This document shows positions 31,307 through 39,830 of a stretch of 64,000 nucleotides of DNA, piece after piece. The notes beneath the pieces are model-generated. The model was not told where the DNA came from and made no database searches. It worked only from the letters and a program-made list of their open reading frames with translations. The stretch is from NCBI RefSeq assembly GCF_026262505.1, contig NC_067208.1, positions 8,193,962 to 8,257,961 on the forward strand, given 5' to 3'. A program made the position numbers and the translations under genes. This DNA is from Trichomonas vaginalis G3. Lineage: Eukaryota > Parabasalia > Trichomonadida > Trichomonadidae. Each line of letters begins with the position of its first letter. Positions within the stretch are counted from its first letter, which is position 1.

Positions 31307-32122
31307 TTATTCGAATTTAATGGAACCTTTATTTAAATCAACTATTATTTTTCCATGTTCTCCTAATTGTTGATATTGTGTGTAAAGTTCATTAATGCTC
31401 ATTGGTAAATTCACTTGATAAAGCATAACGTTCAACTGTTGACGACTAAAACCACTGAAAATGAAAAGGGTGGACAGGTTTGATTTAATGTTTGTGCTTA
31501 ATGCTTTAAAGTATTGAACAGCCATAAAGAATGAACACTGAATGTGTCGACATTGAGTTAATAATTGATTAAAATATGATTTCTCATTAGTTATTAGTTT
31601 TGATTTCACGGCATCATCTAGAAAAATTAGTGAATGCAAAAATTCTCTATCAAAATTTGAAATAGAAAGTGTTTCAAATAATTCATCCCGTTGTTTATCA
31701 ATAATTTTATCCTCTAATCCTTGCTTCTTGATTGTATTATATAACTCTTTATACATTAAAAAGTTTTTCAAATAATCTTCTGCTTCTTCTTGTGATAAAT
31801 AAATAATTGGAATTTTTATTAAATGCTTTAATGATTCAAATGTATCATCTGAAGGTGAACCAGAACGGTTGATATAAATTAACACATGAGAATAAGGTGA
31901 AGTGTTAGCAATAATGATAATTTGTTTTAATATCGTTAATGTTTTACCTTTATTTTGTTTACCAATTGCTGCAGTGATTGAATTTAAGTAACATTCAGAA
32001 TATGGAATTTTCATTAATTTTTCCTTAGATAGAGCATTTCTATTATCACTCAATGCTTCATTAATCATATCATCTATGTATGTATTATATACTCCTGCTA
32101 ATTCTTCAGAATTGAAATCCAT
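31307..32122 (-). CDS. Genome-packaging ATPase (A32/FtsK-HerA type)
   Basis: 271 residues, intact. Walker A is AIGKQNKGKTLT (about 52-63) and Walker B is LHSLIFLDDAV (about 163-173), followed by a QCRHIQCSFFMAVQ segment with the conserved Gln. Size, motif spacing and position next to the capsid-type gene match the Polinton packaging ATPases related to poxvirus A32 and adenovirus IVa2, which drive DNA into preformed capsids. Start motif AAATTTATTTTTGATTAAATG. Confidence 0.85.
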   Translation of the reverse strand: MDFNSEELAGVYNTYIDDMINEALSDNRNALSKEKLMKIPYSECYLNSITAAIGKQNKGKTLTILKQIIIIANTSPYSHVLIYINRSGSPSDDTFESLKHLIKIPIIYLSQEEAEDYLKNFLMYKELYNTIKKQGLEDKIIDKQRDELFETLSISNFDREFLHSLIFLDDAVKSKLITNEKSYFNQLLTQCRHIQCSFFMAVQYFKALSTNIKSNLSTLFIFSGFSRQQLNVMLYQVNLPMSINELYTQYQQLGEHGKIIVDLNKGSIKFE

Positions 32123-32146
32123 TTAATCAAAAATAAATTTATAATT

Positions 32147-33786
32147 TTAAACATTTCTATTCATCAATATTTCATCATATGAACTTCTATACTGTGGTGG
32201 TGTACCTGTTGGATGATATTTCAAACCTTCATCCGGTGTCCATGTCCAATATGTAGTCCTAGTAAACCAAACCTGAGGAGGATTTGTCACCTTTGAACAG
32301 TAAGTGTCATTTTCACCCTGAATGATTGGATAAGCTTTCACTTGTACTGTAACTTGTGAGTTGAAAGTTTCTAATCCATCAAAGAATATACCCGCTCCAT
32401 CACGTTGAACTGGAATAGTGCATAAGAATGAAGTTTGGTCTTTCCATGTTCTAGCTAATGGCGTGCCATTATCATCATTCAGTGGTCTAGTTAATGAGTC
32501 CTCGTATTCTTCTGTGCATTCATTCACTCCATCTAAATCAGAAGCTTGAAGCATACGTGTAAAGAATATGTCACCCACTGTGGTCATCGCTTGATCGGGG
32601 AAGTTTCTGGAATCTATAGTGACCTGGAGACCTCGAAGCATTGGATTTTCTAAAACCGTTCTTTGCATTGCATTCTTCGGAAATGTTAACACAACATCTG
32701 TAACATTATGAAGAGCGTATGAGAAATCAGAACTGATACCTTCAGGAGTGATGCAACCTCCATTTAGTGAACGAACGTCAATATGTTGAGCTGGAATCAT
32801 GAATGGATCTTCCTTACTGAATAAACGTGGTATTGCTTTAACTGATTCTTCAATTAAACCGTATCCTGGTGTAATGCATTTATCCTCTAAAACTTCCATC
32901 TTTGTGCATGAAATAATAACGTCTTCAACTGTTGCGTCAGCAGATGTAGCGGCTAAGCTTGTAATTAATTTTGCAGGAAGTCCGATTTGTTGGAATTTGC
33001 GATCGTATTTATAAACATGATTCATAATCTTTTCATAATTTTCATCAGTTATCTTTTCATAAACGTAATTTTGTAAATCAGCAACTCTTAACGGGTCAAC
33101 CTGCAAAATACCAAAGTATCCCTGAAAACATAATATTCAAAAATGATTTCACCAAATGATTTGGGATAATCATCGAACGCCTGAAATGCTAACAAATCAT
33201 TTACTGGAATAATCATATCAAAAGTGACATCAACTTCTTCATTTGCTTTCTTGAAAACTTCTGAAGGGTCAATATATTTACCACATACTGAGTTATCATA
33301 TTTTTGAACATTATTATATAATGAATGAACAAACTTTTTAACTTTCCTTTCTGATTTTGGTTTATATGTTGCAAATGCGAAAGATTCACGGGCGCAATCC
33401 ATCTGAAGATAACCAGCATCACCTCTTTCGGTTTCTACTTCTAATTGCTTAAAGTTTTGATTTGATGATTTATAACCAACGAATAAACGCATGCATTTAA
33501 AAGCGGCATCACATGTGAAAGCTTTATTTGAAACTAGAGTTGCTTTAACTTTGCGTTTAATATATGTGTCACCTAATTGGTTCACATCATGAGCCGGATT
33601 TGTAATTCTTAAATGAGTTTGTTTATCATCAAAATATGGAGCATCAGAGTCATAGCATGAACTTTCAAGTTCTCTATAATATCTTCTACCGTCATTCTTT
33701 GCGAATATTTCATTTATCTTTTCGAATGAATGAAATACATTTCCATTAATCGGTTTAGTGTTTGGCACCAAATAGTTAGTCGTCAT
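32147..33786 (-). pseudogene. Probable major capsid protein, split by one frameshift
   Basis: Two overlapping frames, 33088-33786 (232 residues) and 32147-33106, join at the GGG near 33,118-33,122 to give a product of about 545 residues. That length, the beta-rich content with Asp/Pro-rich loops, and position directly upstream of the packaging ATPase fit the double-jelly-roll capsid protein of Polintons. Segments such as PEGISSDFSYALHNVTDVVL and GAGIFFDGLETFNSQVTVQV could be barrel strands. This is inferred from size and synteny; no strict sequence signature was recognised. A single indel disables it, or is an assembly error. Confidence 0.6.
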
Positions 33787-33856
33787 TTATGATGAAATAA
33801 AAAAATCAAAATTAAAAGATGAAAATGAATTTTTAATTTTAATGAAATAATCAACT

Positions 33857-34069
33857 ATGGCTGCAGGTATATTTAAAAAGTTATGGGATAAAGTAAAAAG
33901 AGGAGCGCATAAAGTTTGGGAAACAATGAAGAAAGGAGCAAATTGGATATTTAAGAATAAAGAAGCAATGAGTGACGTTGCAGAACAAATAGCACCTAAT
34001 GTTCCGGTAAGGGAAGTATTAAATAAAGGAGATAAAGTTTATCGTCGACTACAACCGATATTGAGATAA
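33857..34069 (+). CDS. Short amphipathic MAAG...FKKLW protein, copy 1
   Basis: 70 residues: MAAGIFKKLWDKVKRG begins a Lys-rich amphipathic helix; the rest is basic and helical. It shares MAAGxFKKLW with the convergent gene next door. Such small basic amphipathic proteins occur as membrane-active or DNA-condensing capsid components in adenovirus-like lineages; that role is an inference from size and sequence. Confidence 0.6.
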   Translation: MAAGIFKKLWDKVKRGAHKVWETMKKGANWIFKNKEAMSDVAEQIAPNVPVREVLNKGDKVYRRLQPILR

Positions 34070-34089
34070 AAATAATATTTATTTTTCCA

Positions 34090-34326
34090 CTACTTTCCTC
34101 CTATTTTATTAAGTATTCCTTCAGCAATTCCACCAACTGCGTTACCTGCTTGTGCTCCCATCGCTGGATTACCTGCTTTAGCACCTAATACTCCACCTAT
34201 GATAGTTCCTGCCGTTTTCGCTACTGGTGCCAAAAAGTTTGCAATGGGTTTTATTATTTTCTGATGAACCCAACTTGCAGCTTTCTTAATTCCTTCCCAT
34301 AACTTTTTAAAGAATCCTGCCGCCAT
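34090..34326 (-). CDS. Short amphipathic MAAG...FKKLW protein with glycine zipper, copy 2
   Basis: 78 residues. The N-terminal amphipathic helix (MAAGFFKKLWEGIKKAASW) resembles copy 1. The C-terminal half is a Gly/Ala-rich membrane-type segment (GTIIGGVLGAKAG, GAQAGNAVGGIAEG), as in lytic or membrane-spanning virion proteins. The mariner left end lies 13 bp upstream of the start codon, so this gene has probably lost its own promoter. Confidence 0.65.
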   Translation of the reverse strand: MAAGFFKKLWEGIKKAASWVHQKIIKPIANFLAPVAKTAGTIIGGVLGAKAGNPAMGAQAGNAVGGIAEGILNKIGGK

Positions 34327-34339
34327 TTCTGATTTAATA

Positions 34340-34367
34340 TAGGGTGTCCAAAGGTGCGTTTAGCACA
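34340..34367 (+). repeat. Mariner left inverted repeat
   Basis: 28 bp pairing with 35,616-35,643 apart from one base. Confidence 0.9.
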
Positions 34368-34615
34368 GCGCTCTATATGAGACTATTAAAGGAGATATAT
34401 GCTGATTATAAATATATAATAAAAAATATGAATATATGTATATGATGAGTATGTTGTATTTTGGCGCCATGCCGGGATATAAAATGAATTTTGAGACAAG
34501 AGGCGGTTTCGCGGGAAATTTTGGCGGGATTTTTTTCATTTTTTTAATGAATCATAAAGAAAACATCCTCGCTCTTGCCAAAAAAATGCAAAGACTGTAA
34601 AAAATCTACGAGATA

Positions 34616-35563
34616 TTGGTAAAATGCTTCGGTATGGATGCTCCTAGCTATTTCACTGTAACGTATCATGTTAGGATGTATCACTTCATGAACAAAAAGG
34701 CGCCCATCATAAAAATTGACAAAAAATCGCCGGATCAAAGAAAAATCAAAGCAATTCTTCAAGCGCTAGATGAAGACCCAAGAGCATCACTCAGAAGGAT
34801 AGAGGAGATGACAAAGATACCAAGTACAACAGTCAGTTATTATCTGCACAATTATTTGAACTACAAACTAGCGTATACACGTTGGGTTCCGCACAACCTT
34901 AATTCAGTTCAAAAAAAATCTAGAGTCCAATCTTCGAAAGAGCTCCTCTCTATATTGGGTGCGTATCAATCCAAGAAGTTTCGCTTTTTAGTAACAGGGG
35001 ACGAGTCTTGGTTTCAATATGCAACAGAAGCCAAAATCATGTGGATCCCGAAGGATGAAAATCCGCAAACATTCCCGAAGAAAAAAATTAACACACCAAT
35101 GATGATGTTGTCGGTTTTTTGGGGCGTGAATGGCATCATCGCAATTGATATTCTTCAAAAACCTAATACGATGAATGCTCAGTATCTAATTGACAATGTT
35201 CTTACTCAAATTATCAATTCTGATGAGTTTGAGAAATCCAAACAACAAAAACAAAAGTTTGCAATTCATTTTGATAATTCAAGAGTTCACAAAAGTCATA
35301 AGGTAATGAATTACTTGGTGGAAAACAATGTCAAAGTTGTTCCAAACCCAATTTATTCACCTGATATTGCACCCTCTGACTTTTATTTATTCGGCACGCT
35401 AAAAAAGAGAGCTGAAGGACGCGAATTCGCGAGTCCAGATGATCTTGAAAATTTTGTAAGAGAGCAATTTGAGCAATTTTCTCATGATGATTTAAAGCGT
35501 GTCTTTCAAGCCTGGATCGATCGCTGCGAACGCGTGATTGAATCCAATGGTGATTATATTTAA
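34616..35563 (+). CDS. Mariner transposase (D,D34D)
   Basis: 315 residues from the ATG at 34616. Helix-turn-helix segments (RASLRRIEEMTKIPSTTVSYY) precede the catalytic core: first Asp in VTGDESWFQY, second in IHFDNSRVH, third in YSPDIAPSDFYLF, with 34 residues between the second and third, the mariner spacing. The frame is uninterrupted and the catalytic residues are present. A short ORF at 34,547-34,600 in another frame (MNHKENILALAKKMQ), followed by a NLRDIGKMLRYG-like reading, suggests the first helix of the usual transposase may have been lost by a frameshift, so activity is uncertain. Confidence 0.92.
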   Translation: MVKCFGMDAPSYFTVTYHVRMYHFMNKKAPIIKIDKKSPDQRKIKAILQALDEDPRASLRRIEEMTKIPSTTVSYYLHNYLNYKLAYTRWVPHNLNSVQKKSRVQSSKELLSILGAYQSKKFRFLVTGDESWFQYATEAKIMWIPKDENPQTFPKKKINTPMMMLSVFWGVNGIIAIDILQKPNTMNAQYLIDNVLTQIINSDEFEKSKQQKQKFAIHFDNSRVHKSHKVMNYLVENNVKVVPNPIYSPDIAPSDFYLFGTLKKRAEGREFASPDDLENFVREQFEQFSHDDLKRVFQAWIDRCERVIESNGDYI

Positions 35564-35615
35564 ATAAACTTTATATATATGTAACTTGTTTATTTCTATT
35601 CGCAGTATTCAGGTT

Positions 35616-35643
35616 TGTGCTAAACACACCTTTGGACACCCTA
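35616..35643 (-). repeat. Mariner right inverted repeat
   Basis: Reverse complement of the left end, with the one base difference noted above, followed by the TA duplication. Confidence 0.9.
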
Positions 35644-35698
35644 TATTAATTAAAAAATATATTTCATCACTTATATTCTAATTTTTATTTAATGATAA

Positions 35699-36079
35699 AT
35701 GAAACCGATTTTAAAAATAAATGAAACAGAGGAGGAAGACATAAATGAAAGTGATGATGTTCAAAATAAAATAAACGTTGTTAAACCCATTACTGAAACA
35801 AAAATTTTTTCATCTGTTGAAGAATTTAATGACTATTATGCCAATAATAAAAAATTATTTGAAGAATTGACAACATGTAAATTGAATAAAATGTTTAAAG
35901 TTGATGGATTCAAAATTTCAAAAATAAAAGGAGTGATTAGTTTGAAATCTATTCCTCAATCAAGAATCACCTCATTAATGAAAATAGATGATTTAACAAA
36001 AAGAATAGAAATTATTGAAGAAAGAATGAATCAAATAATTGATTTCATAAATCATGACTCGTTGAGCCCGGGTCCTTAA
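35699..36079 (+). CDS. Maverick protein of unknown function, 126 residues
   Basis: Intact frame behind the element's start motif (AATTTTTATTTAATGATAAATG). Acidic N-terminus (NETEEEDINESDD), then mixed helices ending in a probable coiled coil (DDLTKRIEIIEERMNQIIDF). It was probably divergent with the 78-residue MAAG gene before the mariner landed. No known domain. Confidence 0.55.
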   Translation: MKPILKINETEEEDINESDDVQNKINVVKPITETKIFSSVEEFNDYYANNKKLFEELTTCKLNKMFKVDGFKISKIKGVISLKSIPQSRITSLMKIDDLTKRIEIIEERMNQIIDFINHDSLSPGP

Positions 36080-36115
36080 AGTCCAAGGCACAAAGTGCCC
36101 AGGACTTAAAGTCCA
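36072..36115. terminator. Hairpin between convergent genes
   Basis: GGCAC AAA GTGCC is flanked by CTTAAAGTCC and GGACTTAAAG, extending the near-palindrome to about 38 nt. It lies exactly between the 3' ends of the genes at 36,079 and 36,106, GC-rich in AT-rich surroundings, suited to serve as a two-way 3'-end signal. It resembles the hairpin behind the coiled-coil gene at 16,097. Confidence 0.45.
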
Positions 36116-36585
36116 TCACTGAGTTCAAGGTTATATTCATCAAATATTTCATTATTAAATGCAACTTCTGCTAGTTTATTTATTTTTTCAATACGATCAT
36201 TTGAAAGTCTATCGTTTAATTTTTTCTGAAGTTTTTCATTTTCTAGTTCTGAAACTTTATTTGGATGATATGTAAATTCATGAAATTCTTTGACCTCGGT
36301 TTTGATCATTAATTTACAAAGAACTTTTGTGGTTGGAATTCGTTTGAACCATTTATCCTTAATATTTGTTATAAATTCAATATCTGGAATTAATTCCCAA
36401 ATTTTTGCATTTTCAATTAATTTATTATCAAATGCAAAAGCAATGGGTTTAATATTATGTTTACCTTTATAATATAAACTTTCTATATAATCATCGAAAT
36501 AAACATCTACTTGTTTAACATTTTCAAGAATTGGTGAAAGAGCATCCATTAATTGATTGACGGTTACGAATCTTGATCCACTCAT
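36106..36585 (-). CDS. Maverick protein of unknown function, 159 residues
   Basis: Intact frame behind ATTTATTTTTTTAATTCGTAAG-type start sequence. MSGSRFVTVNQLMDALSP begins a mixed fold with a helical, charged C-terminus (NEKLQKKLNDRLSNDRIEKI). The last gene before the right repeat. No motif recognised. Confidence 0.55.
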   Translation of the reverse strand: MSGSRFVTVNQLMDALSPILENVKQVDVYFDDYIESLYYKGKHNIKPIAFAFDNKLIENAKIWELIPDIEFITNIKDKWFKRIPTTKVLCKLMIKTEVKEFHEFTYHPNKVSELENEKLQKKLNDRLSNDRIEKINKLAEVAFNNEIFDEYNLELSDGL

Positions 36586-36715
36586 TTTCTTACGAATTAA
36601 AAAAATAAATTATTCATAAATGTCAGAAGAAAATATTTAAATAAATTATTTAAATTTTTTTACTCTATTCAAGAATTTTATTTTTGATATAACTCATTGA
36701 ATTCAAAATTTTTTA

Positions 36716-36921
36716 AAAAAATTGACACCATATTTGGAATCTATGCAAAATATATTCTTTTTATTAATGGTAATATAGGAATTGTAGGAATAAAAACTTT
36801 TTATAAATTATTCATAAATTTTTAAAATCTGCTATTCAGAAGTATGTTCAAAAATCATTCAATTATGTGAGAATTCTTACGATTACATAAAAGGTCACAC
36901 AACCCGCACTCATCTACTACT
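36716..36921 (-). repeat. Maverick right terminal inverted repeat
   Basis: 206 bp, reverse complement of 14420-14625; identical by eye, implying recent integration. Confidence 0.93.
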
Positions 36922-36927
36922 TTTAAA
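36922..36927. repeat. Maverick target-site duplication, right (TTTAAA)
   Basis: Matches the hexamer at 14414-14419. Removing the element and one copy restores a continuous intergenic sequence between the TBC gene and UNG. Confidence 0.8.
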
Positions 36928-37288
36928 AAATTATAACATTTTTAAATACCAGCCTGAAATTAGTATCTCCATCCAAAAACTACCTTTGTGTATTAGCCAT
37001 TTCCCCAAATTTTCATCAATAAATTATGAGTGAAATCGTGATCGTTCTTGAAACCAAATGGTCATGTAAAATAACAAACAAATTTATCAACGATGAAATA
37101 TTTGCTTGCTTGCTTATATTTCAAAGATTTTTAAAATGAATCTTTTTATGTTTTTAGTAGAATGAGTGAACGCTTTAAAATTGGAGATAGAAAACTCCAT
37201 ATGTCTTAACGGAGACATTATTTATCCTTAAAATGGAAGTAAAATAAAAAAATTGATTTTATTTAAATCAAATAATTTAAATATATAT
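36928..37288. other. Intergenic right flank of the Maverick
   Basis: AT-rich DNA between the insertion site and the 3' end of the uracil-DNA glycosylase gene. Nothing recognised. Confidence 0.5.
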
Positions 37289-38101
37289 TTATTCATTAAT
37301 AGCATTCCAATTGATAGGTGTTCTTTCATTCTCAACAAGGTATTTATTAGCTTTCCTGAAGTGATCACAACCAGAAAACGGATTTGTTCTATTTAACGGA
37401 GAAGGATGCCCACCAACCAGAACCAAGTTCCTTTCTCTATCTATATGAGAGGTAAGTTTCGCTGCATCGTTACCCCAAGCTAAATATACAACGTGTTGAA
37501 CATTTTTATTAAGAGCTGCAAGAGCGGCTGATGTAAAGTTTGACCAACCATACTTTTCATGACTACGAGACATGCCTTCGTCAAGTGTTAATGTTGCATT
37601 GAGAAGTAATACTCCTTGTCTTGCCCAATTCTCGAGATATCCATGTTTTGGAATGATAAAATCATTTTGGTATGTACGCTTTATCTCTTTGTATATGTTT
37701 TTAAGACTTGGTGGAACATTTACTCCTTTTCGAACTGAAAATGATAAACCATGAGCTTCTCCTTGGTTTTTATACGGATCTTGACCTATAATAACTACCT
37801 TTACACTGTTTATTGGACAGTATTTAAATGCATTCAATACGTCTTCTTTTGGCGGAAATACTTGGTTTGGACGCGACTTAATTTTTTGAAGGAGCTGCGG
37901 TAAATATGGTTTTGTAAATTCGTCTTTAAGTGCTTCTCTCCATGAAGGCTCTAAACAGGCTTTAAAGTGTTCAACATCTTCGTATATCTTTGAGTAATCG
38001 GGATTTGTTGAGTCCTTTGGTATATCAAGAACAATGGGGTCAATTTTTTGTTTTATTGGCTTTACCGTTGCTCCTCCAAAATTTAATGTCGTTTGTTTCA
38101 T
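37289..38101 (-). CDS. UNG: Uracil-DNA glycosylase, family 1
   Basis: 270 residues. Catalytic motif GQDPYKNQGEAHGLSFS (about 106-122) with the water-activating Asp, LLLNATLTLDEGMSRSH in the uracil pocket, and GGHPSPLNRTNPFSGCDHF (about 231-249) with the catalytic His and the minor-groove loop. It removes uracil from DNA to start base-excision repair. The N-terminus MKQTTLNFGG resembles a degenerate PCNA-interacting peptide (Q..L..F), as expected for a nuclear UNG. Its start lies 70 bp from the divergent RPA32 gene. Confidence 0.96.
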   Translation of the reverse strand: MKQTTLNFGGATVKPIKQKIDPIVLDIPKDSTNPDYSKIYEDVEHFKACLEPSWREALKDEFTKPYLPQLLQKIKSRPNQVFPPKEDVLNAFKYCPINSVKVVIIGQDPYKNQGEAHGLSFSVRKGVNVPPSLKNIYKEIKRTYQNDFIIPKHGYLENWARQGVLLLNATLTLDEGMSRSHEKYGWSNFTSAALAALNKNVQHVVYLAWGNDAAKLTSHIDRERNLVLVGGHPSPLNRTNPFSGCDHFRKANKYLVENERTPINWNAINE

Positions 38102-38171
38102 TTTTTTTTTCTAAAAAAAAATTCGAAGAAAAAAAGGAATGAGGGAACTTCCCTTTTTTCAAAAGTGACAA
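38102..38171. promoter_or_regulatory. Bidirectional promoter between UNG and RPA32
   Basis: Only 70 bp separate the two start codons. The stretch holds poly-A/T runs and a GGGAACTTCCC palindrome-like centre (GAGGGAACTTCCCTT) roughly midway. A shared promoter is the simplest reading. Confidence 0.6.
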
Positions 38172-38891
38172 ATGCAAGGAGGATTTGATGCAAATGATAA
38201 CCTTGGCAGCAGTGGCCAACAGAGATTGACTGTCAAGACAGATGATGGATTCGTACCTTGCACAATTAAGCAGATTTTGAACAAGCAAAAAACAGATGAA
38301 CAATCAATTTTAATTGATGGACAGCCAAGGAAGCAAGTATCCATCGTAGGAAAGATCATTAGCCATGAAGATAGCACAATCAGCATTGATTACTTGGTGA
38401 ATGATTGTACAGGCAGTATCAAAGTTAAGAATTTCATTTCAGATGATAATCCAGAGCCAATTCCAGATGGAACATACGTTTTTGTTGTTGGACGAATTAC
38501 ACCTGCTATTGAAGATGGAATATCTTCATTCACAATCAAACCCATAACAGAATTCGATCAAATTCCTTATCATATGCTTTACTCATTGTTCGTACACTTA
38601 CAGACAACAAGAGGAACACCCCCAGACTCCTCTTTCGCTCAAGCACCAAAGCATATTGAAACAGCACCTCCTCCAATGCGATCAAGCGAAGACAGAGATG
38701 AAAAGATTAAGAACGATGTCATTGAATTCCTCAAAGAGAACAATTCAGATCGCGGAACTCCAGAAGAACAAATTATTCAACATTTCTCACACATATACTC
38801 CGCAGAAGAAGTTAAGAAAGCAGTTGAAACAGCAAACTTTAATGGTGAAATCTACTCTACAAGCGAAGATAATTGTTATAATCCTTGCTAA
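38172..38891 (+). CDS. RPA2: Replication protein A 32-kDa subunit (RPA2)
   Basis: 239 residues. A Gly/Gln-rich N-terminus leads to an OB fold (about 40-150: VSIVGKIISHEDSTISIDYLV, DCTGSIKVKNF, YVFVVGRI) and a C-terminal winged helix (about 180-239: VIEFLKENNSDRGTPEEQII). RPA binds single-stranded DNA in replication and repair; the winged helix of RPA32 is the docking site of UNG2 in animals. This copy is intact; a truncated, frameshifted duplicate lies at 53,977-54,550. The tandem duplication of the rest of the window begins inside this gene, near 38,326. Confidence 0.93.
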   Translation: MQGGFDANDNLGSSGQQRLTVKTDDGFVPCTIKQILNKQKTDEQSILIDGQPRKQVSIVGKIISHEDSTISIDYLVNDCTGSIKVKNFISDDNPEPIPDGTYVFVVGRITPAIEDGISSFTIKPITEFDQIPYHMLYSLFVHLQTTRGTPPDSSFAQAPKHIETAPPPMRSSEDRDEKIKNDVIEFLKENNSDRGTPEEQIIQHFSHIYSAEEVKKAVETANFNGEIYSTSEDNCYNPC

Positions 38892-39185
38892 ATTTTGAAT
38901 AATTTTCTCTTGAAATCATTGTTACTGATACAATATTTAATGTTTGCTCTAATAAACCATCATTTTTCTGTAATAATTTTTTGATATTAAAAATATTTCA
39001 ATCTCTTCTTATTTTCTAATGAATTTTTAATTAAGTAATATCTTTATATGGATTTCATAGCTCATTAATTGCACATTTCCTTCTAATTTTAAGTTTTTAG
39101 CTAATAATCTATTCAATATATTTTTAATAATCATGCTAGAACATATTGTAATAATTCACATGCGTTTTTATTCATAATACAGAAT
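38892..39185. other. 3' flank of RPA2, no feature seen
   Basis: AT-rich; nearly identical to 54,551-54,845 behind the RPA2 pseudogene copy. Confidence 0.5.
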
Positions 39186-39721
39186 GCCCTCTCGCATAAT
39201 AGCAAACTTATAGGAGTCGATACAGATCCAATGCTTAACGAAGGGTTTGCAAAGTTCTTAATCAGCGCAAGCTTTCATGTGTTACTCCAATCTATGCTGT
39301 TCCACTTGTTATCGACAACGGCCACCTCTTCCTAACATCAGGTCTTCGTATCATCGTCCGCATCATCATTGATCACAAGTACGGCTGCTTTTCTGCTCGA
39401 ACAACAATCCACTGATGGTCATCCGTCCGATTTGGTGGAGAGAAGAACATCTTCCCATACCAATGGAATGCTGAAATGTTATTCAACTCTTCATTGTTTT
39501 ACGAACTTCCAGTTCTTTCTATCTACGACCGCGCTTAACTCTCTGGGTCCACGATTCCATATTATCATAAGGATATTGGTGATTCGCTCACCTATGAAGT
39601 CACACAGGAGGCTAAGCGACACATCAGTATTCTCAACTTGTTCTGCCCAATTCCTCTTGAAGAAGTTCCGCACATCTTGTAAATTCTTTAGTTCGTCGGT
39701 GTCTCTGACTTAAAGTACTAA
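39186..39721 (+). pseudogene. Uridine-kinase-like (P-loop) pseudogene, C-terminal part (copy K1)
   Basis: Conceptual reading shows PLVIDNGHLFLTSGLRII, then FSARTTIH, GGEKNIFPYQWNAEM-like, FNSSLFYELPVLSIYDRA and TQEAKRHISILN, ending at GVSDLKY followed by TAA at 39,719-39,721. These match the longer copy at 47.8 kb, whose upstream part has the kinase P-loop and YDFK segments. Several frameshifts and stops are present (for example TGA after TTIH), so it is non-coding. The family is the phosphoribulokinase/uridine kinase-type nucleoside kinases that also occur fused to other domains in protists. Confidence 0.6.
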
Positions 39722-39830
39722 GAATAAATTTAATAAATAAGAAATATTTCTACATAACAAGTCATTTAGCCATTATTTCTACTTGAAACCAGCAACAAAA
39801 AATCGAGATATAGGAAGAACAATATGCATT

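Larger units (their letters stand above)
34340..35643 (+). mobile_element. Mariner transposon inserted in the Maverick (1304 bp)
   Basis: Ends TAGGGTGTCCAAAGGTG and its inverse, with 28-bp inverted repeats differing at one position (GTGCGTTT versus GTGTGTTT). The flanking TA at 34,338-34,339 and 35,644-35,645 is the mariner target duplication. One transposase ORF fills most of the element. It resembles the Tvmar1-like mariners known from trichomonads. It landed in the interval between two divergent Maverick genes (34,326 minus and 35,699 plus), so it is younger than the Maverick. Confidence 0.93.
14420..36921. mobile_element. Maverick/Polinton element, 22,502 bp
   Basis: Bounded by 206-bp inverted repeats, identical as far as I can compare, starting AGTAGTAG, with a 6-bp TTTAAA duplication. 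Gene content is diagnostic: family-B DNA polymerase, retroviral-type integrase, packaging ATPase, probable capsid gene and small virion-like proteins, plus an unusual primase-helicase and a phage-type fibre. Several genes carry single-base frameshifts (polymerase, capsid, 31-kb gene and others) while the primase-helicase, integrase core, ATPase and most of the fibre are open. It is a recently inserted but defective copy, or else a copy with residual assembly errors. A mariner element sits inside. Confidence 0.95.

Noticed and set aside
34547-34600. Short ORF upstream of the mariner transposase as a separate gene
   Set aside because: Better explained as leader sequence or a frameshifted transposase N-terminus.
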